Positions 8,303 through 16,565 of a stretch of DNA of 64,000 nt are shown one piece after another; position 1 is the stretch's first letter; each line of letters starts with the position of its first letter. The stretch spans positions 3,722,001-3,786,000 of the forward strand of contig NZ_CP096016.1 of NCBI RefSeq assembly GCF_023650515.1, read 5' to 3'. The position numbers and the translations under genes are program-made. Below the pieces are notes generated by a model. It was not told the origin of the DNA and made no database searches. It was given only the letters and a program-made list of their open reading frames with translations. Origin of the DNA: Alkalimarinus coralli (GTDB taxonomy: Bacteria; Pseudomonadota; Gammaproteobacteria; Pseudomonadales; Oleiphilaceae).

Positions 8303-8442
8303 GAGACCTTTGCACGACGTTACGAGCGAAGTAAAGACAAGGCAAAAAATGAAGAAAAAGCGCAGTTTATGGTCTATAAATGAGCATTTTGAGTCATTTT
8401 TTAACGCTGTATTTGTAAGCGCAGTAGTCGTGCAAAGGTCTC
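8303..8442. mobile_element. 140-bp MITE with 16-bp perfect inverted ends and AATAT duplication
   Basis: GAGACCTTTGCACGAC (8303-8318) and its exact reverse complement (8427-8442) bound 140 bp with no coding capacity for a transposase. The flanks 8298-8302 and 8443-8447 both read AATAT, a 5-bp target-site duplication. This is the structure of a non-autonomous insertion element mobilised in trans. It sits about 40 bp upstream of the TM2-type start. Confidence 0.85.
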
Positions 8443-8530
8443 AATATATAAGCATAGAGACCTGCATTATGTATAGCAACACTAGCACAGTATATGGAGG
8501 TAGTGGCCCGTGATTAAAAGGCCCACTTGT

Positions 8531-9484
8531 TTAAACTGTTGGTAACGACAGATTAGATGCCCAGGTTTGCTCACGGGTTTCGCCTTGTTTAGCCAACTGT
8601 TCAACCAGAAAATCGATAAACACCCGCACCCTCAAGGGCAAATAATTCCTTTTCGGATACAACGCATAAACCGAATAACCATCTATCTGAAAGGGTGCAT
8701 ACAGCGGCACAATCGAGGTTGAGTTGAGCCAGTTGCGCGCAATGAAATGAGGCGCTTGCGTTAAGCCCATACCATCTGCACACAACTCAGCCAACGCCTC
8801 ACCATCATCAACAACAAAGCTTTTGTCCGGCTCATAGTCAACAATAGCCCCATCTTTCAGGAATTTAATGGGCATCAGTTTCCCGGTTTGGCCAAAACGA
8901 AACCTGATCCAGCGGTGGTCAGCAAACTGCTCTGGCCCCGAAGGGGAACCGTGCTGGGCAAGGTACTCAGGCGACGCGCAGATAATAAAATCCATAGGGC
9001 TTAACCGCCTCGATACTAGCCGACTATCCTGCACGGTGCCACTACGGATACAGACATCAATACCTTGCTCGATAATATCAACATAATGATCGCTGTATGA
9101 GATATCCAGCGTTATATCAGGGTAACGCTGGTGAAACGCCTTTAACCAGGGACGAATATACAAGCGCCCGTAAGAAACCGGCACACTAACTTTCAATAAC
9201 CCCTTGGGAAGGTCATTGGACTGCAGCAGTTCTGTTTCACAAGTACTCAGCTCATTCACCAGATTTCTAACCGTCAGCGCATAAGACTCTCCACTTTGTG
9301 TCAACTTTAAGTGGCGGGTATTTCTGTATAACAACTGCACGCCCAAGTCGGCCTCCAAACGGCTAATCGCTTTACTGATTGTCGAAGGCGATGTCCCCAG
9401 CGTCTTTGCAACAGCAGCAAAACTGCCTTGTTCGGCCGCAGCAATAAAAAGCTGCAAAACTCTTAATTTATCCATTTCGCTCAC
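8531..9484 (-). CDS. LysR-family transcriptional regulator (CrgA/DmlR-like clade)
   Basis: A 317-residue regulator: winged HTH at residues 5-65 ('GSFAAVAKTLGTSPSTISKAISRLEADLGVQLL') followed by a type-2 periplasmic-binding effector domain, residues about 95-300, with 'LKVSVPVSYGRLYIRPWLKAFHQRYPDI', typical of the CrgA/DmlR clade. It is divergent from a secreted DJ-1/PfpI protein (from 9594), and the 109-bp gap holds a T-N11-A dyad, so that gene is its likely target. A shorter start at 9475 (MDKLRV) is possible. Confidence 0.88.
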   Translation of the reverse strand: MSEMDKLRVLQLFIAAAEQGSFAAVAKTLGTSPSTISKAISRLEADLGVQLLYRNTRHLKLTQSGESYALTVRNLVNELSTCETELLQSNDLPKGLLKVSVPVSYGRLYIRPWLKAFHQRYPDITLDISYSDHYVDIIEQGIDVCIRSGTVQDSRLVSRRLSPMDFIICASPEYLAQHGSPSGPEQFADHRWIRFRFGQTGKLMPIKFLKDGAIVDYEPDKSFVVDDGEALAELCADGMGLTQAPHFIARNWLNSTSIVPLYAPFQIDGYSVYALYPKRNYLPLRVRVFIDFLVEQLAKQGETREQTWASNLSLPTV

Positions 9485-9493
9485 AAAAAACAG

Positions 9494-9506
9494 TGAATTT
9501 TATTCA
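9494..9506. promoter_or_regulatory. T-N11-A dyad, candidate LysR box
   Basis: TGAATTTTATTCA is a perfect 13-bp interrupted palindrome (TGAAT-TTT-ATTCA) in the LysR/DJ-1 divergent gap; a second partial TTTATTCAC lies about 40 bp away. It fits the LysR-box rule. Inferred from position and symmetry. Confidence 0.45.
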
Positions 9507-9593
9507 TCTATAAAGTGACATAAGTGTAGTTTATTCACCACTTTTGTTCACTTAGTATTCTAGACCGCTAACGTTTACCTCAAGGAGATAGCT

Positions 9594-10262
9594 ATGTTTT
9601 CCCCCTACAAATGCTTAATCGTTTTAGTTCTGATGCTGGGCTCAGTGTCTGCAAATGCGGCCAAACACACTATTGGGATTCTGGTCTATGACGGTGTATT
9701 AACATCAGATATTACTGCCCCTATCGAAGTGTTTGGCGCTGCAACTAAAAAAGCCTGGTTCTCGAATTATGAAGTCATCTTAATATCGACCAAAAAGCAG
9801 GCCACCATTACAACAGAAGAGGGGCTGACGATCACCGTCGACAACTCGATAGCAGATAATCTGGAACTTGATGTGCTCCTGCTGCCAAGTAGTTATAACA
9901 TGGGGCCACTACTCTCTAATCCGGCGCTTATTTCGTTTATTCAGCAACAGGCAAAGCACACGGAATGGCTGGCCAGCAATTGTAGCGGCGCTTTTTTACT
10001 GGCAGAGGCGGGGTTGCTCGACGGGCTCAAGGCAACAACCTGGGCAGGAGGCGAAGAAGAGCTAAAAGATGACTACCCGGCTGTGAATGTGCAATTTGAC
10101 CAGAATGTTGTGGTTGATAAAAACGTCATTACATCCAATGGCAGTGTCGTAAGTTATCAGGCAGCACTTATTCTTCTCGAAAAGCTGAGCAGCAAGCAGT
10201 TTTCTCAAGAAATATCTGAAGCGATACAGTGGCAACGATTAGAGTCAGCATTCAACCGTTAA
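9594..10262 (+). CDS. exported DJ-1/PfpI-family protein
   Basis: A 222-residue protein with signal peptide (hydrophobic residues 8-18, cleavage near SANA-A), then a GATase1-like domain 'TIGILVYDGVLTSDITAPIEVFGAATKK'. The expected nucleophile is the Cys in 'ASNCSGAFLLAEAGLL', residues about 128-143. This combination resembles the isonitrile-hydratase-like and ThiJ-like exported relatives, whose roles are mostly unknown. CAAGGAG lies upstream of the start. A perfect hairpin (10276-10304) follows the stop. Confidence 0.8.
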   Translation: MFSPYKCLIVLVLMLGSVSANAAKHTIGILVYDGVLTSDITAPIEVFGAATKKAWFSNYEVILISTKKQATITTEEGLTITVDNSIADNLELDVLLLPSSYNMGPLLSNPALISFIQQQAKHTEWLASNCSGAFLLAEAGLLDGLKATTWAGGEEELKDDYPAVNVQFDQNVVVDKNVITSNGSVVSYQAALILLEKLSSKQFSQEISEAIQWQRLESAFNR

Positions 10263-10275
10263 CACGACTTATGCT

Positions 10276-10304
10276 GGCGGCTATGCCCCCTGATGATAGC
10301 CGCC
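10276..10304 (+). terminator. 9-bp perfect hairpin 3' of the DJ-1 gene
   Basis: GGCGGCTAT and ATAGCCGCC form a 9-bp stem with an 11-nt loop, 14 nt after the stop codon. The T-run of an intrinsic terminator is absent, so it may stabilise the 3' end instead. Confidence 0.4.
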
Positions 10305-10504
10305 CCTCGCAACACAACTTGACTACCAGCCCTATCGACCTGACGGCCCCCCTTCTCCACTGATCTGGCAAAGTCCCTGATCAGCAATAGTACTTACTAC
10401 AGCTAAACTTGCTACAACGGAACGTAAAGAGCTGCTAGGATTTACAACATCGCTTGAACTCAGACTTAAACCCTTAGCCAAGATAGATAACTCAAGGAAC
10501 TGCA

Positions 10505-11197
10505 ATGAAATCTACACTCGTCATCACAATGGCATTACTGCTGTCATTTTCACTGCCAACCTACAGCGAAGAGCTGAACTATAACCTGTTCCACCTATCC
10601 GCTAGCGCCGAAGATGAAATAGATAATGACATCATGAGAGTCACCCTGTTATCGACTCACCAGGCATTGACCTCAGCAGAAGCCAATAAGGTGGTTAACA
10701 AGCAAATGACATCAGCTTTAGGAATACTCAGAAAGACCACCGGCATCAAGTATGAAACCGGCAATTATCAAACCCAGCCAATCTATCAAAATCAACAAAT
10801 TGCAGGTTGGAAAGCGACGCAGGAAATTGAACTAAAGAGTTCAGATGTTAACCAACTGTCAGCACTGGCTGGCAAGCTACAAAAAGAACTGAAGATCATC
10901 TCAATGGGGTTCGAAGTCAGCCCTCCGGTTCGACAAAAAGAGGAGCAACAGCTTACGGTTACCGCGCTAAGCCAGTTTAAGGAACGCGCATTACTGGTAC
11001 AGAAAACAATGGGAGCGAGCGGCTATCAGATTGTTAATATCAACATAAATACCGGCTCCCAACGCCCGCCATTTCGCAACAAAATGATGCGAGCAGAGAT
11101 GGCGATGGCCGCAGACTCGCTTGGCCCAGCGGTCGAAGGCGGCAACAGCACTATAAACGTTGACGTATCAGGTCAAATTCAACTGATATTTAACTAA
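10505..11197 (+). CDS. SIMPL-domain (DUF541) periplasmic protein
   Basis: A 230-residue exported protein with a signal peptide ending near 'TYSEE'. It has the SIMPL (DUF541) pattern: 'FHLSASAEDEIDNDIMRVTLLSTHQALTSAEANKVVNKQMTSAL' and the 'YETGNYQTQPIYQNQQIAGWKATQEIELKS' strand pair, then 'VSPPVRQKEEQQLT', with 'QFKERALLVQKTMGASGYQIVNININTG' near the end. Family members are periplasmic and often associated with stress, but their biochemical role is unclear. It precedes the sigma54 activator by about 60 bp; whether they share transcripts cannot be told. Confidence 0.85.
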   Translation: MKSTLVITMALLLSFSLPTYSEELNYNLFHLSASAEDEIDNDIMRVTLLSTHQALTSAEANKVVNKQMTSALGILRKTTGIKYETGNYQTQPIYQNQQIAGWKATQEIELKSSDVNQLSALAGKLQKELKIISMGFEVSPPVRQKEEQQLTVTALSQFKERALLVQKTMGASGYQIVNININTGSQRPPFRNKMMRAEMAMAADSLGPAVEGGNSTINVDVSGQIQLIFN

Positions 11198-11266
11198 TTG
11201 CTAACCGAATCAAGACCATTGAAATATAATCGACCCACAATTAATTAGAGACTTTTGCACGCCATC

Positions 11267-12715
11267 ATGCCAGACACCCTGACCAATCATGAGGTTACCA
11301 ACCTAAAACAGCGCTATGAACTAATTTTGCAATCCATTGGTGAGGGCGTCTATGGGCTTGATAGTAATGGCAATACCACATTCGTAAACCCTGCCGCAGA
11401 AGCGATGACAGGCTGGCCCGCAGAAGACTTGCTGGGCAAGGTGGTGCATAACTTTCACCATCATACGAAAGTAGATGGTTCACCGTACCCCAGTTGCGAC
11501 TGCCCTATCTATAAGACCATTCAGGATGGCATCGGCCGACATGTTGATGACGAGATATTCTGGCGCAAAGATGGCAGCAGCTTCCCGGTAGAGTACGTCA
11601 GCACCGCAATTATTCGGGATAACAAAATCATTGGTGCCGTCATCGTATTCAAAGACATATCTGAGCGGAAGCAGGCAGACGAAAAGCTCAAAGCGGCCCT
11701 CAGTCAGGTTGAGCAGCTGAAAGAGAAGCTACAGGCTGAAAACCGCTATTTGATGGATGAAATTAAAGAAGAGTACAACTTTTCCAAAATCATTGGCGAT
11801 AGCCCGGCCCTGCGGCAGATTTTAACTCAGATTGAGCATGTTGCCCCGACCAACGCATCAGTGCTGATTCAAGGAGATAGCGGAACAGGGAAAGAACTTA
11901 TTGCCCGTGCGATTCACAGTGCCAGTCAAAGGAAAGACCGCCCACTGGTCAAAATAAACTGCGGCGCTATAACGCCCAGCCTGGTAGAAAGCGAACTGTT
12001 TGGTCATGAAAAAGGCGCCTTTACCGGTGCCCTGCAAAAACGCCTCGGTCGCTTCGAGCTGGCTCACGGCGGAACACTGTTTCTTGACGAAGTAGGCGAG
12101 TTACCGCTCGATGTTCAGGTAAAATTATTGCGAGTACTGCAGGAAGGAGAGTTTGAACGTGTGGGGAGCAATAGTACGCAAAAAGTGGATGTTCGAATCA
12201 TCGCTGCAACCAACCGCAATATGCAGGAGATGGTTGATCAAGGCTCCTTCCGCAACGACCTGTACTATCGACTGAGCGTGTTCCCGATTCAGGTGCCAAG
12301 CCTGCAACAACGTATCGAAGACTTGCCTCTGCTGGTTGACCATATTCTCCGACGCTTAAATAAAACGTTAGGTAAGAAGTATGAAGCGATCTCCAATGCG
12401 TCACTGGAACGTCTGGGCCACTACCATTGGCCGGGTAATATTCGAGAGTTACAGAACACATTAGAACGCGCGGCTATTGTCGGGCACCCTCCATTTTTGG
12501 AGGTTATGGCCCCGCAAAGCCAGGTACAACAGCAAGCTTCTCCAATCCCCCCGTTGTCGACACTGGCAGAGGCCGAGCGACAGCACATTATTAACACCCT
12601 TGACTCAGTCGACTGGGTTATTGCAGGTAAGCGCGGTGCAGCAGAAATCCTCGACCTTCCCCCTAGTACATTACGCTCAAGAATGAAAAAACTCTCCATT
12701 GAGCGCTCGAAGTAG
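11267..12715 (+). CDS. PAS-domain sigma54-dependent transcriptional activator
   Basis: This cytoplasmic enhancer-binding protein has a PAS/PAC sensor domain (residues about 15-130, with 'YPSCDCPIYKT' carrying two cysteines), a coiled linker, an AAA+ domain with Walker A 'GDSGTGKE', the sigma54-contact loop GAFTGA near residue 250, and Walker B 'GGTLFLDEVGEL'. A Fis-type HTH ends it ('GKRGAAEILDLPPSTLRSRMKKL'). ATG 11267 is chosen over TTG 11255; neither has a strong ribosome site. It lies before two operons that share a palindrome and a -24/-12 promoter, so they are its likely targets. The signal, possibly a redox or gas cue via PAS, is not identified. Confidence 0.9.
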   Translation: MPDTLTNHEVTNLKQRYELILQSIGEGVYGLDSNGNTTFVNPAAEAMTGWPAEDLLGKVVHNFHHHTKVDGSPYPSCDCPIYKTIQDGIGRHVDDEIFWRKDGSSFPVEYVSTAIIRDNKIIGAVIVFKDISERKQADEKLKAALSQVEQLKEKLQAENRYLMDEIKEEYNFSKIIGDSPALRQILTQIEHVAPTNASVLIQGDSGTGKELIARAIHSASQRKDRPLVKINCGAITPSLVESELFGHEKGAFTGALQKRLGRFELAHGGTLFLDEVGELPLDVQVKLLRVLQEGEFERVGSNSTQKVDVRIIAATNRNMQEMVDQGSFRNDLYYRLSVFPIQVPSLQQRIEDLPLLVDHILRRLNKTLGKKYEAISNASLERLGHYHWPGNIRELQNTLERAAIVGHPPFLEVMAPQSQVQQQASPIPPLSTLAEAERQHIINTLDSVDWVIAGKRGAAEILDLPPSTLRSRMKKLSIERSK

Positions 12716-12722
12716 TTAACAA

Positions 12723-12927
12723 TAACGCAATGCTCAACTTTTTCTGAAGTATTCAAAACAATCCATGCGTAGCCTTGCATGAAAGGAGGTACGACTGGAA
12801 TCAAGGTCATTCACTGAGTTTTAATTATCTCAGTGGTATTTCAAGCACCGAGAAGAAAACCTTGATTCCGTTCGTTCCTCACTGCATACAAGGCTACAGT
12901 TAAGTGGCAAAGTCGAGCATTACGTTA
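12723..12927. repeat. 205-bp long inverted repeat, largest member of the GTAGCCTTG family
   Basis: Outer arms (12723-12741 and 12909-12927) match at 17 of 19 bases. Inner arms begin with GTAGCCTTG at 12769 and end in CAAGGCTAC at 12897, imperfectly paired for about 39 bp. Shorter relatives occur at 47006-47099 and 50411-50447. This lies between the activator gene and the NorE-like operon. It has no coding capacity. Confidence 0.75.
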
Positions 12928-12955
12928 ACAGTAAGTAGACAGCAATAATGAACAC

Positions 12956-12984
12956 GGAATATCGCCATGCGCGATATATCGCGC
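12956..12984. promoter_or_regulatory. candidate activator-binding sites (GCGATATATCGC palindrome)
   Basis: A perfect 16-bp palindrome GCGCGATATATCGCGC (12969-12984) and a weaker half-similar site centred 17 bp upstream (12956-12965). The strong site is centred about 87 bp before the -24 element at 13063, the distance expected for a sigma54 enhancer. The core recurs at 14198-14209 before the second operon. Binding by the PAS activator is inferred. Confidence 0.6.
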
Positions 12985-13062
12985 CCATATTTGGTGACAA
13001 CCCCTCTCTTCCCCTGAAAATCGCGCTCCTTTAGCCTGTAAAACGCCCGTTTTTTTTACCAC

Positions 13063-13078
13063 TGGCACAATTGCTGCT
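13063..13078 (+). promoter_or_regulatory. -24/-12 (sigma54) promoter of the norE-like operon
   Basis: TGGCAC, 5 nt, then CTGCT gives GG-N10-GC spacing with one mismatch in the -12 element. Transcription would start near 13089, about 35 nt before ATG 13124. It supports the ATG over the GTG at 13079. Confidence 0.65.
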
Positions 13079-13123
13079 GTGCATCGCTTGTATCCTATTG
13101 AGCGACTAACACACGGCCAAATC

Positions 13124-13786
13124 ATGATTACGTCAAATAACAGCCCCCAAGAAGCAACGCTAACCCTATCTCCACTAACATCTGGTGACCTCATATCCGA
13201 TACCCCTAAGCAGGAGGCACCGCCATTTGACCCGAAGCGAATACCGGGAAACCCCGCTATCTGGGTCGGTATTTTTTCTGAACTCACCGAGTTCGGTATC
13301 TTTTTTGTTATCTATTTTCTTGCTCGTGCACACTACCCTGAGCAGTTCACCAGCGGGCCTCTGCAGCTACATACCACAGCAGGCACCATCAACACGCTGG
13401 TACTTCTCACCAGTAGTTTTTGTGTCGTTAAGGGGATTGCTGCGCTGCGAGCTAGCAGACCCGATGCCGCCGTTCGCTGGCTGTGGATGACGGTTGCGGC
13501 AGGCATGTCTTATCTGGTTATTAAATACTGGGAGTACCAGTGGAACGTTGATAGAGGCATTGAGGTTAACACCAATAACTTTTTTGCTGTGTATTACTAC
13601 ACCACCTTTAATCATATGCTGCACGTTGGCTGGGGCAGTGGCGGTATTATTTGGGCCATCTCACAGATAAAGTCGGGCAACTACACCGCAACAAATCACT
13701 CAGGGTTAATCGCCGCCGCCTGCTACTGGCATATGATAGATCTGGCCTGGATCATTATCTTCCCTTTGCTTTACGTGTTGCGCTAG
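13124..13786 (+). CDS. cytochrome c oxidase subunit III-like protein (NorE type)
   Basis: A 220-residue inner-membrane protein of the heme-copper oxidase subunit III family, of the NorE kind that accompanies nitric oxide reductase genes. Five helices are visible; 'PGNPAIWVGIFSELTEFGIFFVIYFLARAH' opens and 'YYYTTFNHMLHVGWGSGGII' and 'YWHMIDLAWIIIFPLLYVLR' carry the subunit III signature Glu and His residues. ATG 13124 is preferred because a sigma54 promoter ends at 13078. The next gene starts 4 nt after its stop. No norB/norC is in the window, so its partner must be elsewhere. Confidence 0.8.
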   Translation: MITSNNSPQEATLTLSPLTSGDLISDTPKQEAPPFDPKRIPGNPAIWVGIFSELTEFGIFFVIYFLARAHYPEQFTSGPLQLHTTAGTINTLVLLTSSFCVVKGIAALRASRPDAAVRWLWMTVAAGMSYLVIKYWEYQWNVDRGIEVNTNNFFAVYYYTTFNHMLHVGWGSGGIIWAISQIKSGNYTATNHSGLIAAACYWHMIDLAWIIIFPLLYVLR

Positions 13787-13790
13787 CAGT

Positions 13791-14162
13791 ATGAAACATC
13801 ATTCCTCTAACCGCATTCACGCATCCACCCCCTCACTAAATTCGGTGACCCAAATGAATAAACTCGCCAATATAACAAAAGAATATCGCATTGATATTAT
13901 CTGGTTATCTCTAATCGCCATGACACTCCTTAGCGCGGCGATTGCAGAAAAAGCGGAACCCTCTTTAACCATAACGGTTGTCATCAGCGTCATTATCATT
14001 GTTAAAGCGCGCATGGTCATTGACCACTTTATGGAGCTGAAAGGCGCATCACCCTATATTTACCACCTGATGAACGCCTATTTTTATATCTTTCCGCTAC
14101 TCGCCATATTGGTATGGCTGTTTCCTGCGCAGCTGGCTGAACTCACACAGTTATCGCCATAA
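13791..14162 (+). CDS. cytochrome c oxidase subunit IV-like protein (NorF type)
   Basis: A 123-residue small membrane protein of the prokaryotic COX IV family. Three helices follow residue about 40: 'IDIIWLSLIAMTLLSAAIAEK', a second at 'TITVVISVIIIVKARMVIDHFMEL' (the conserved region RMVIDHFMELKGA is typical), and a third 'YIFPLLAILVWLF'. The start is 4 nt after the NorE-like stop; ATG 13854 with GGTGA upstream would remove a poorly conserved 21-residue tail and is a good alternative. It probably stabilises the same complex as its neighbour. Confidence 0.75.
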   Translation: MKHHSSNRIHASTPSLNSVTQMNKLANITKEYRIDIIWLSLIAMTLLSAAIAEKAEPSLTITVVISVIIIVKARMVIDHFMELKGASPYIYHLMNAYFYIFPLLAILVWLFPAQLAELTQLSP

Positions 14163-14167
14163 AGCAC

Positions 14168-14209
14168 GATATATCAACACGAAAAATCACCGCTATAGCG
14201 ATATATCGC
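14168..14209. promoter_or_regulatory. paired activator sites before the reductase operon
   Basis: A perfect GCGATATATCGC (14198-14209) and a variant GATATATC core (14168-14175) are 32 bp apart centre to centre, three helical turns. The nearer site is centred about 79 bp before the -24 element at 14282. Same motif as at 12969-12984, suggesting one regulator. Confidence 0.6.
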
Positions 14210-14281
14210 GTCAAAATATAAAACCTGACAAATACTTTATTTTAATCCTTATATTTCAGCAAGTTATAAACATAACCAAAC

Positions 14282-14297
14282 TGGCATATAGGTTGCA
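14282..14297 (+). promoter_or_regulatory. -24/-12 (sigma54) promoter of the siroheme reductase operon
   Basis: TGGCAT, 5 nt (ATAGG), TTGCA: exact GG-N10-GC spacing and near-consensus. Transcript would begin near 14308, about 80 nt before ATG 14388. Confidence 0.7.
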
Positions 14298-14387
14298 GAA
14301 GTCAATTTACAGAATGTTGCCTGGCCCTGTCACTAAACGGCCCGCAACGTTAGCCCGACCATTCAACATCATAGGCTGTCGTTTAAC

Positions 14388-16049
14388 ATGTACCAATATA
14401 GCGAGCAAGACTATCAACAGCTGAGCGACCGGCTGGCAATGTTTAACACGCAGATTCAGCGCCATATTGACGGTAAACTCAGTGACGACGAGTTCCGGCC
14501 GTTACGCTTACAAAATGGACTCTATTTTCAGCTTCACGCCCCCATGCTGAGGGTTGCTGTGCCGTACGGGATGCTCTCATCTAACCAGTTGAGAAAGCTG
14601 GCTTATATCGCTCAAACCTTCGACAAAGGTTACTGCCATGTGTCGACCCGCCAGAATATTCAATTTAACTGGCCTGAACTTGATAACATTCCAACCATAT
14701 TAAATGCACTGGCGGAAGCAGAAATGCACGCCACACAGACCAGCGGCAATTGCATACGTAATGTCACCTCAGACCCTTTTGCTGGCGTTGCGCCCGATGA
14801 GATAATTGACCCTCGCCCGTTTTGCGAAATCATTCGCCAGTGGTCTACGGGGCACCCTGAGTTTGCGTATCTGCCGCGCAAATTCAAAATTGCAGTATTC
14901 GGCTCCCAGCAAGACAGAGCCATTGTCGAAGCGCATGATATTGGCTTGCAGCTCGCCAAAAGTCCACAGGGCGATATCGGATTCAAAGTATGGGTAGGAG
15001 GCGGCTTGGGGCGAACCCCGGTCATCGGCTCGATACTCAATGAGTTTATTCCACAATACGATCTGTTGGACTACTTGCAAGCGATTTTAAGGATCTACAA
15101 TCAGTTTGGCAGGCGAGATAATAAGTACAAAGCCCGCATCAAAATATTGGTAAGAAGCTTAGGCATCGAACAATTCAAGAAACAGGTTGAAGAAGAGTGG
15201 AAGAGGTCAAGTCAGTTCAGCAACCCATTAACTGATGAAGACCTGAACTTTGCTCACTCATTTTTCTCAGCACCCTGTTACCAGAGCTTCGACAGTACAC
15301 CTGATGAGCAGCTGAGGATTCACACGCAGGCAGACCCGCTATTTGAAAACTGGGTTAAACACAATACCCGCCCTCACAAAGTCACAGGTTATCGATCGGT
15401 CACCGTATCGTTAAAAAGCCCAGGCGTAGCACCCGGTGATATTAGCAGTGAGCAGCTTGAGGCACTGGCAAACATCGCCGAGAAGTATTCATATGGTGAA
15501 GTCAGAACAACCCACCAGCAAAATATGGTACTCGCAGACGTCGCTATTCTTGACCTTTTCCCGCTATGGAAGGCGCTGTCGGATGTTGGGCTGGCGACCG
15601 CTAATATTGGCACCTTGACCGATATGATCGTTTGCCCGGGCCTGGATTACTGTAGCTTGGCCAATGCTCAATCGATCCCGGTTGCGGAGGCGATTCGCAG
15701 CCGCTTCGACAATATGGACTACCTCTACGATATAGGGGATGTCACGCTGAATATCTCAGGCTGCGTTAACGCCTGCGCTCACCACCACCTTGCCAATATT
15801 GGTATTTTAGGCGTCGATAAAAAAGGCGAGCAGTACTACCAGGTCAGTCTGGGTGGCGATAAAACCAGCCACTGCAGACTGGGAAAAATTCTCGGCCCTG
15901 CGTTTTCCAAAGAACAGATCCCCTTTGTTGTTGAGTTCATCATCAAGATATTTATCCAGCACCGGCATGAAGGCGAGTCTTTTATCGCCACGTTAGACAG
16001 GGTTGGGTTGGCAACATTTAAGGAGACCGTATATGGCAACGCTCATTAA
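14388..16049 (+). CDS. siroheme [4Fe-4S] sulfite/nitrite reductase
   Basis: A 553-residue soluble enzyme of the assimilatory sulfite/nitrite reductase family, which carries six-electron reduction of sulfite to sulfide or nitrite to ammonia. The siroheme-cluster ligands are present: Cys416-x5-Cys422 and Cys459-x3-Cys463 ('GCVNACAHHH'). 'YCHVSTRQNIQFNWPEL' is the first ferrodoxin-like half-domain. Size and the following DUF934 gene fit the CysI-like, ferredoxin-dependent form of Pseudomonas. Sulfite versus nitrite cannot be separated by eye; the NorE/F-type neighbours and sigma54 control lean towards nitrogen oxides. The next gene overlaps it by 17 nt. Confidence 0.85.
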   Translation: MYQYSEQDYQQLSDRLAMFNTQIQRHIDGKLSDDEFRPLRLQNGLYFQLHAPMLRVAVPYGMLSSNQLRKLAYIAQTFDKGYCHVSTRQNIQFNWPELDNIPTILNALAEAEMHATQTSGNCIRNVTSDPFAGVAPDEIIDPRPFCEIIRQWSTGHPEFAYLPRKFKIAVFGSQQDRAIVEAHDIGLQLAKSPQGDIGFKVWVGGGLGRTPVIGSILNEFIPQYDLLDYLQAILRIYNQFGRRDNKYKARIKILVRSLGIEQFKKQVEEEWKRSSQFSNPLTDEDLNFAHSFFSAPCYQSFDSTPDEQLRIHTQADPLFENWVKHNTRPHKVTGYRSVTVSLKSPGVAPGDISSEQLEALANIAEKYSYGEVRTTHQQNMVLADVAILDLFPLWKALSDVGLATANIGTLTDMIVCPGLDYCSLANAQSIPVAEAIRSRFDNMDYLYDIGDVTLNISGCVNACAHHHLANIGILGVDKKGEQYYQVSLGGDKTSHCRLGKILGPAFSKEQIPFVVEFIIKIFIQHRHEGESFIATLDRVGLATFKETVYGNAH

Positions 16050-16545
16050 GCACAACAGAGTGGTCGAAGACCCTTGGCGCATGCTTGGCCATGGCGATCT
16101 TAATCAAGACAATCTTAACCAAAACAGTCTTAACCAATGCCATGTATTGATCTCGGAAGCGCCATCCTATTCGATACTCCCGCTACAGGCCTATGATGGA
16201 TTCAGCCAGTGGCCGATTAAGCACAAAATGCTAGGTGCCTGGTTCAGTGCCGATACAGCCCCAGCAACGCTGACTCAAGCGCTACTCAGTCTGCCCCTGC
16301 TCTGTATTGATATTGAGCATTTCAACCATGGCCAAGGTTTTTCGCTGGCACCTGTTATTAAACAGCAGCTCAACTATCAAGGGGAGCTTCGTGCTACTGG
16401 CAACCTGATACCCGACCAGCTGCCCTACCTACAGCGCTGTGGCATTGACTCGTTTTCGCTCTCCGATGAAATAGATTGGGAATATGCCCTGTTAGCGCTG
16501 CAACAAGCACCTGCCCCATCCCGTTTTCAAAAAGCTTTTTACTAG
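16033..16545 (+). CDS. DUF934 protein associated with sulfite reductase
   Basis: A 170-residue cytoplasmic protein from ATG 16033, supported by AAGGAGA 6 nt upstream. The longer reading from 16003 is not needed. It matches the DUF934 family, which follows cysI-type genes and is presumed to help the reductase; 'LDIEHFNHGQGFSLAPVIKQQLNYQGELRATGNLIPDQLPYLQRCGIDSF' is the family core in outline. Residues about 21-35 are three pentapeptides (GDLNQ, DNLNQ, NSLNQ) from a 15-bp repeat not expected in relatives. It overlaps the reductase gene, so translation is coupled. Confidence 0.8.
   Translation: MATLIKHNRVVEDPWRMLGHGDLNQDNLNQNSLNQCHVLISEAPSYSILPLQAYDGFSQWPIKHKMLGAWFSADTAPATLTQALLSLPLLCIDIEHFNHGQGFSLAPVIKQQLNYQGELRATGNLIPDQLPYLQRCGIDSFSLSDEIDWEYALLALQQAPAPSRFQKAFY
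16093..16137 (+). repeat. three 15-bp tandem repeats in the DUF934 coding sequence
   Basis: Units 16093-16107, 16108-16122 and 16123-16137 share CTTAA-CAA and encode GDLNQ, DNLNQ, NSLNQ. Period is a multiple of three, so the frame is kept. It is in the poorly structured N-terminal region. Confidence 0.75.
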
Positions 16546-16565
16546 ACCTTAAGTGAGATTTCATC

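Noticed and set aside
8040-8345. Longer TM2 gene starting in the MITE
   Set aside because: Starting at 8261 gives a good GAGG ribosome site and a standard family length; the extension comes from inserted MITE sequence.
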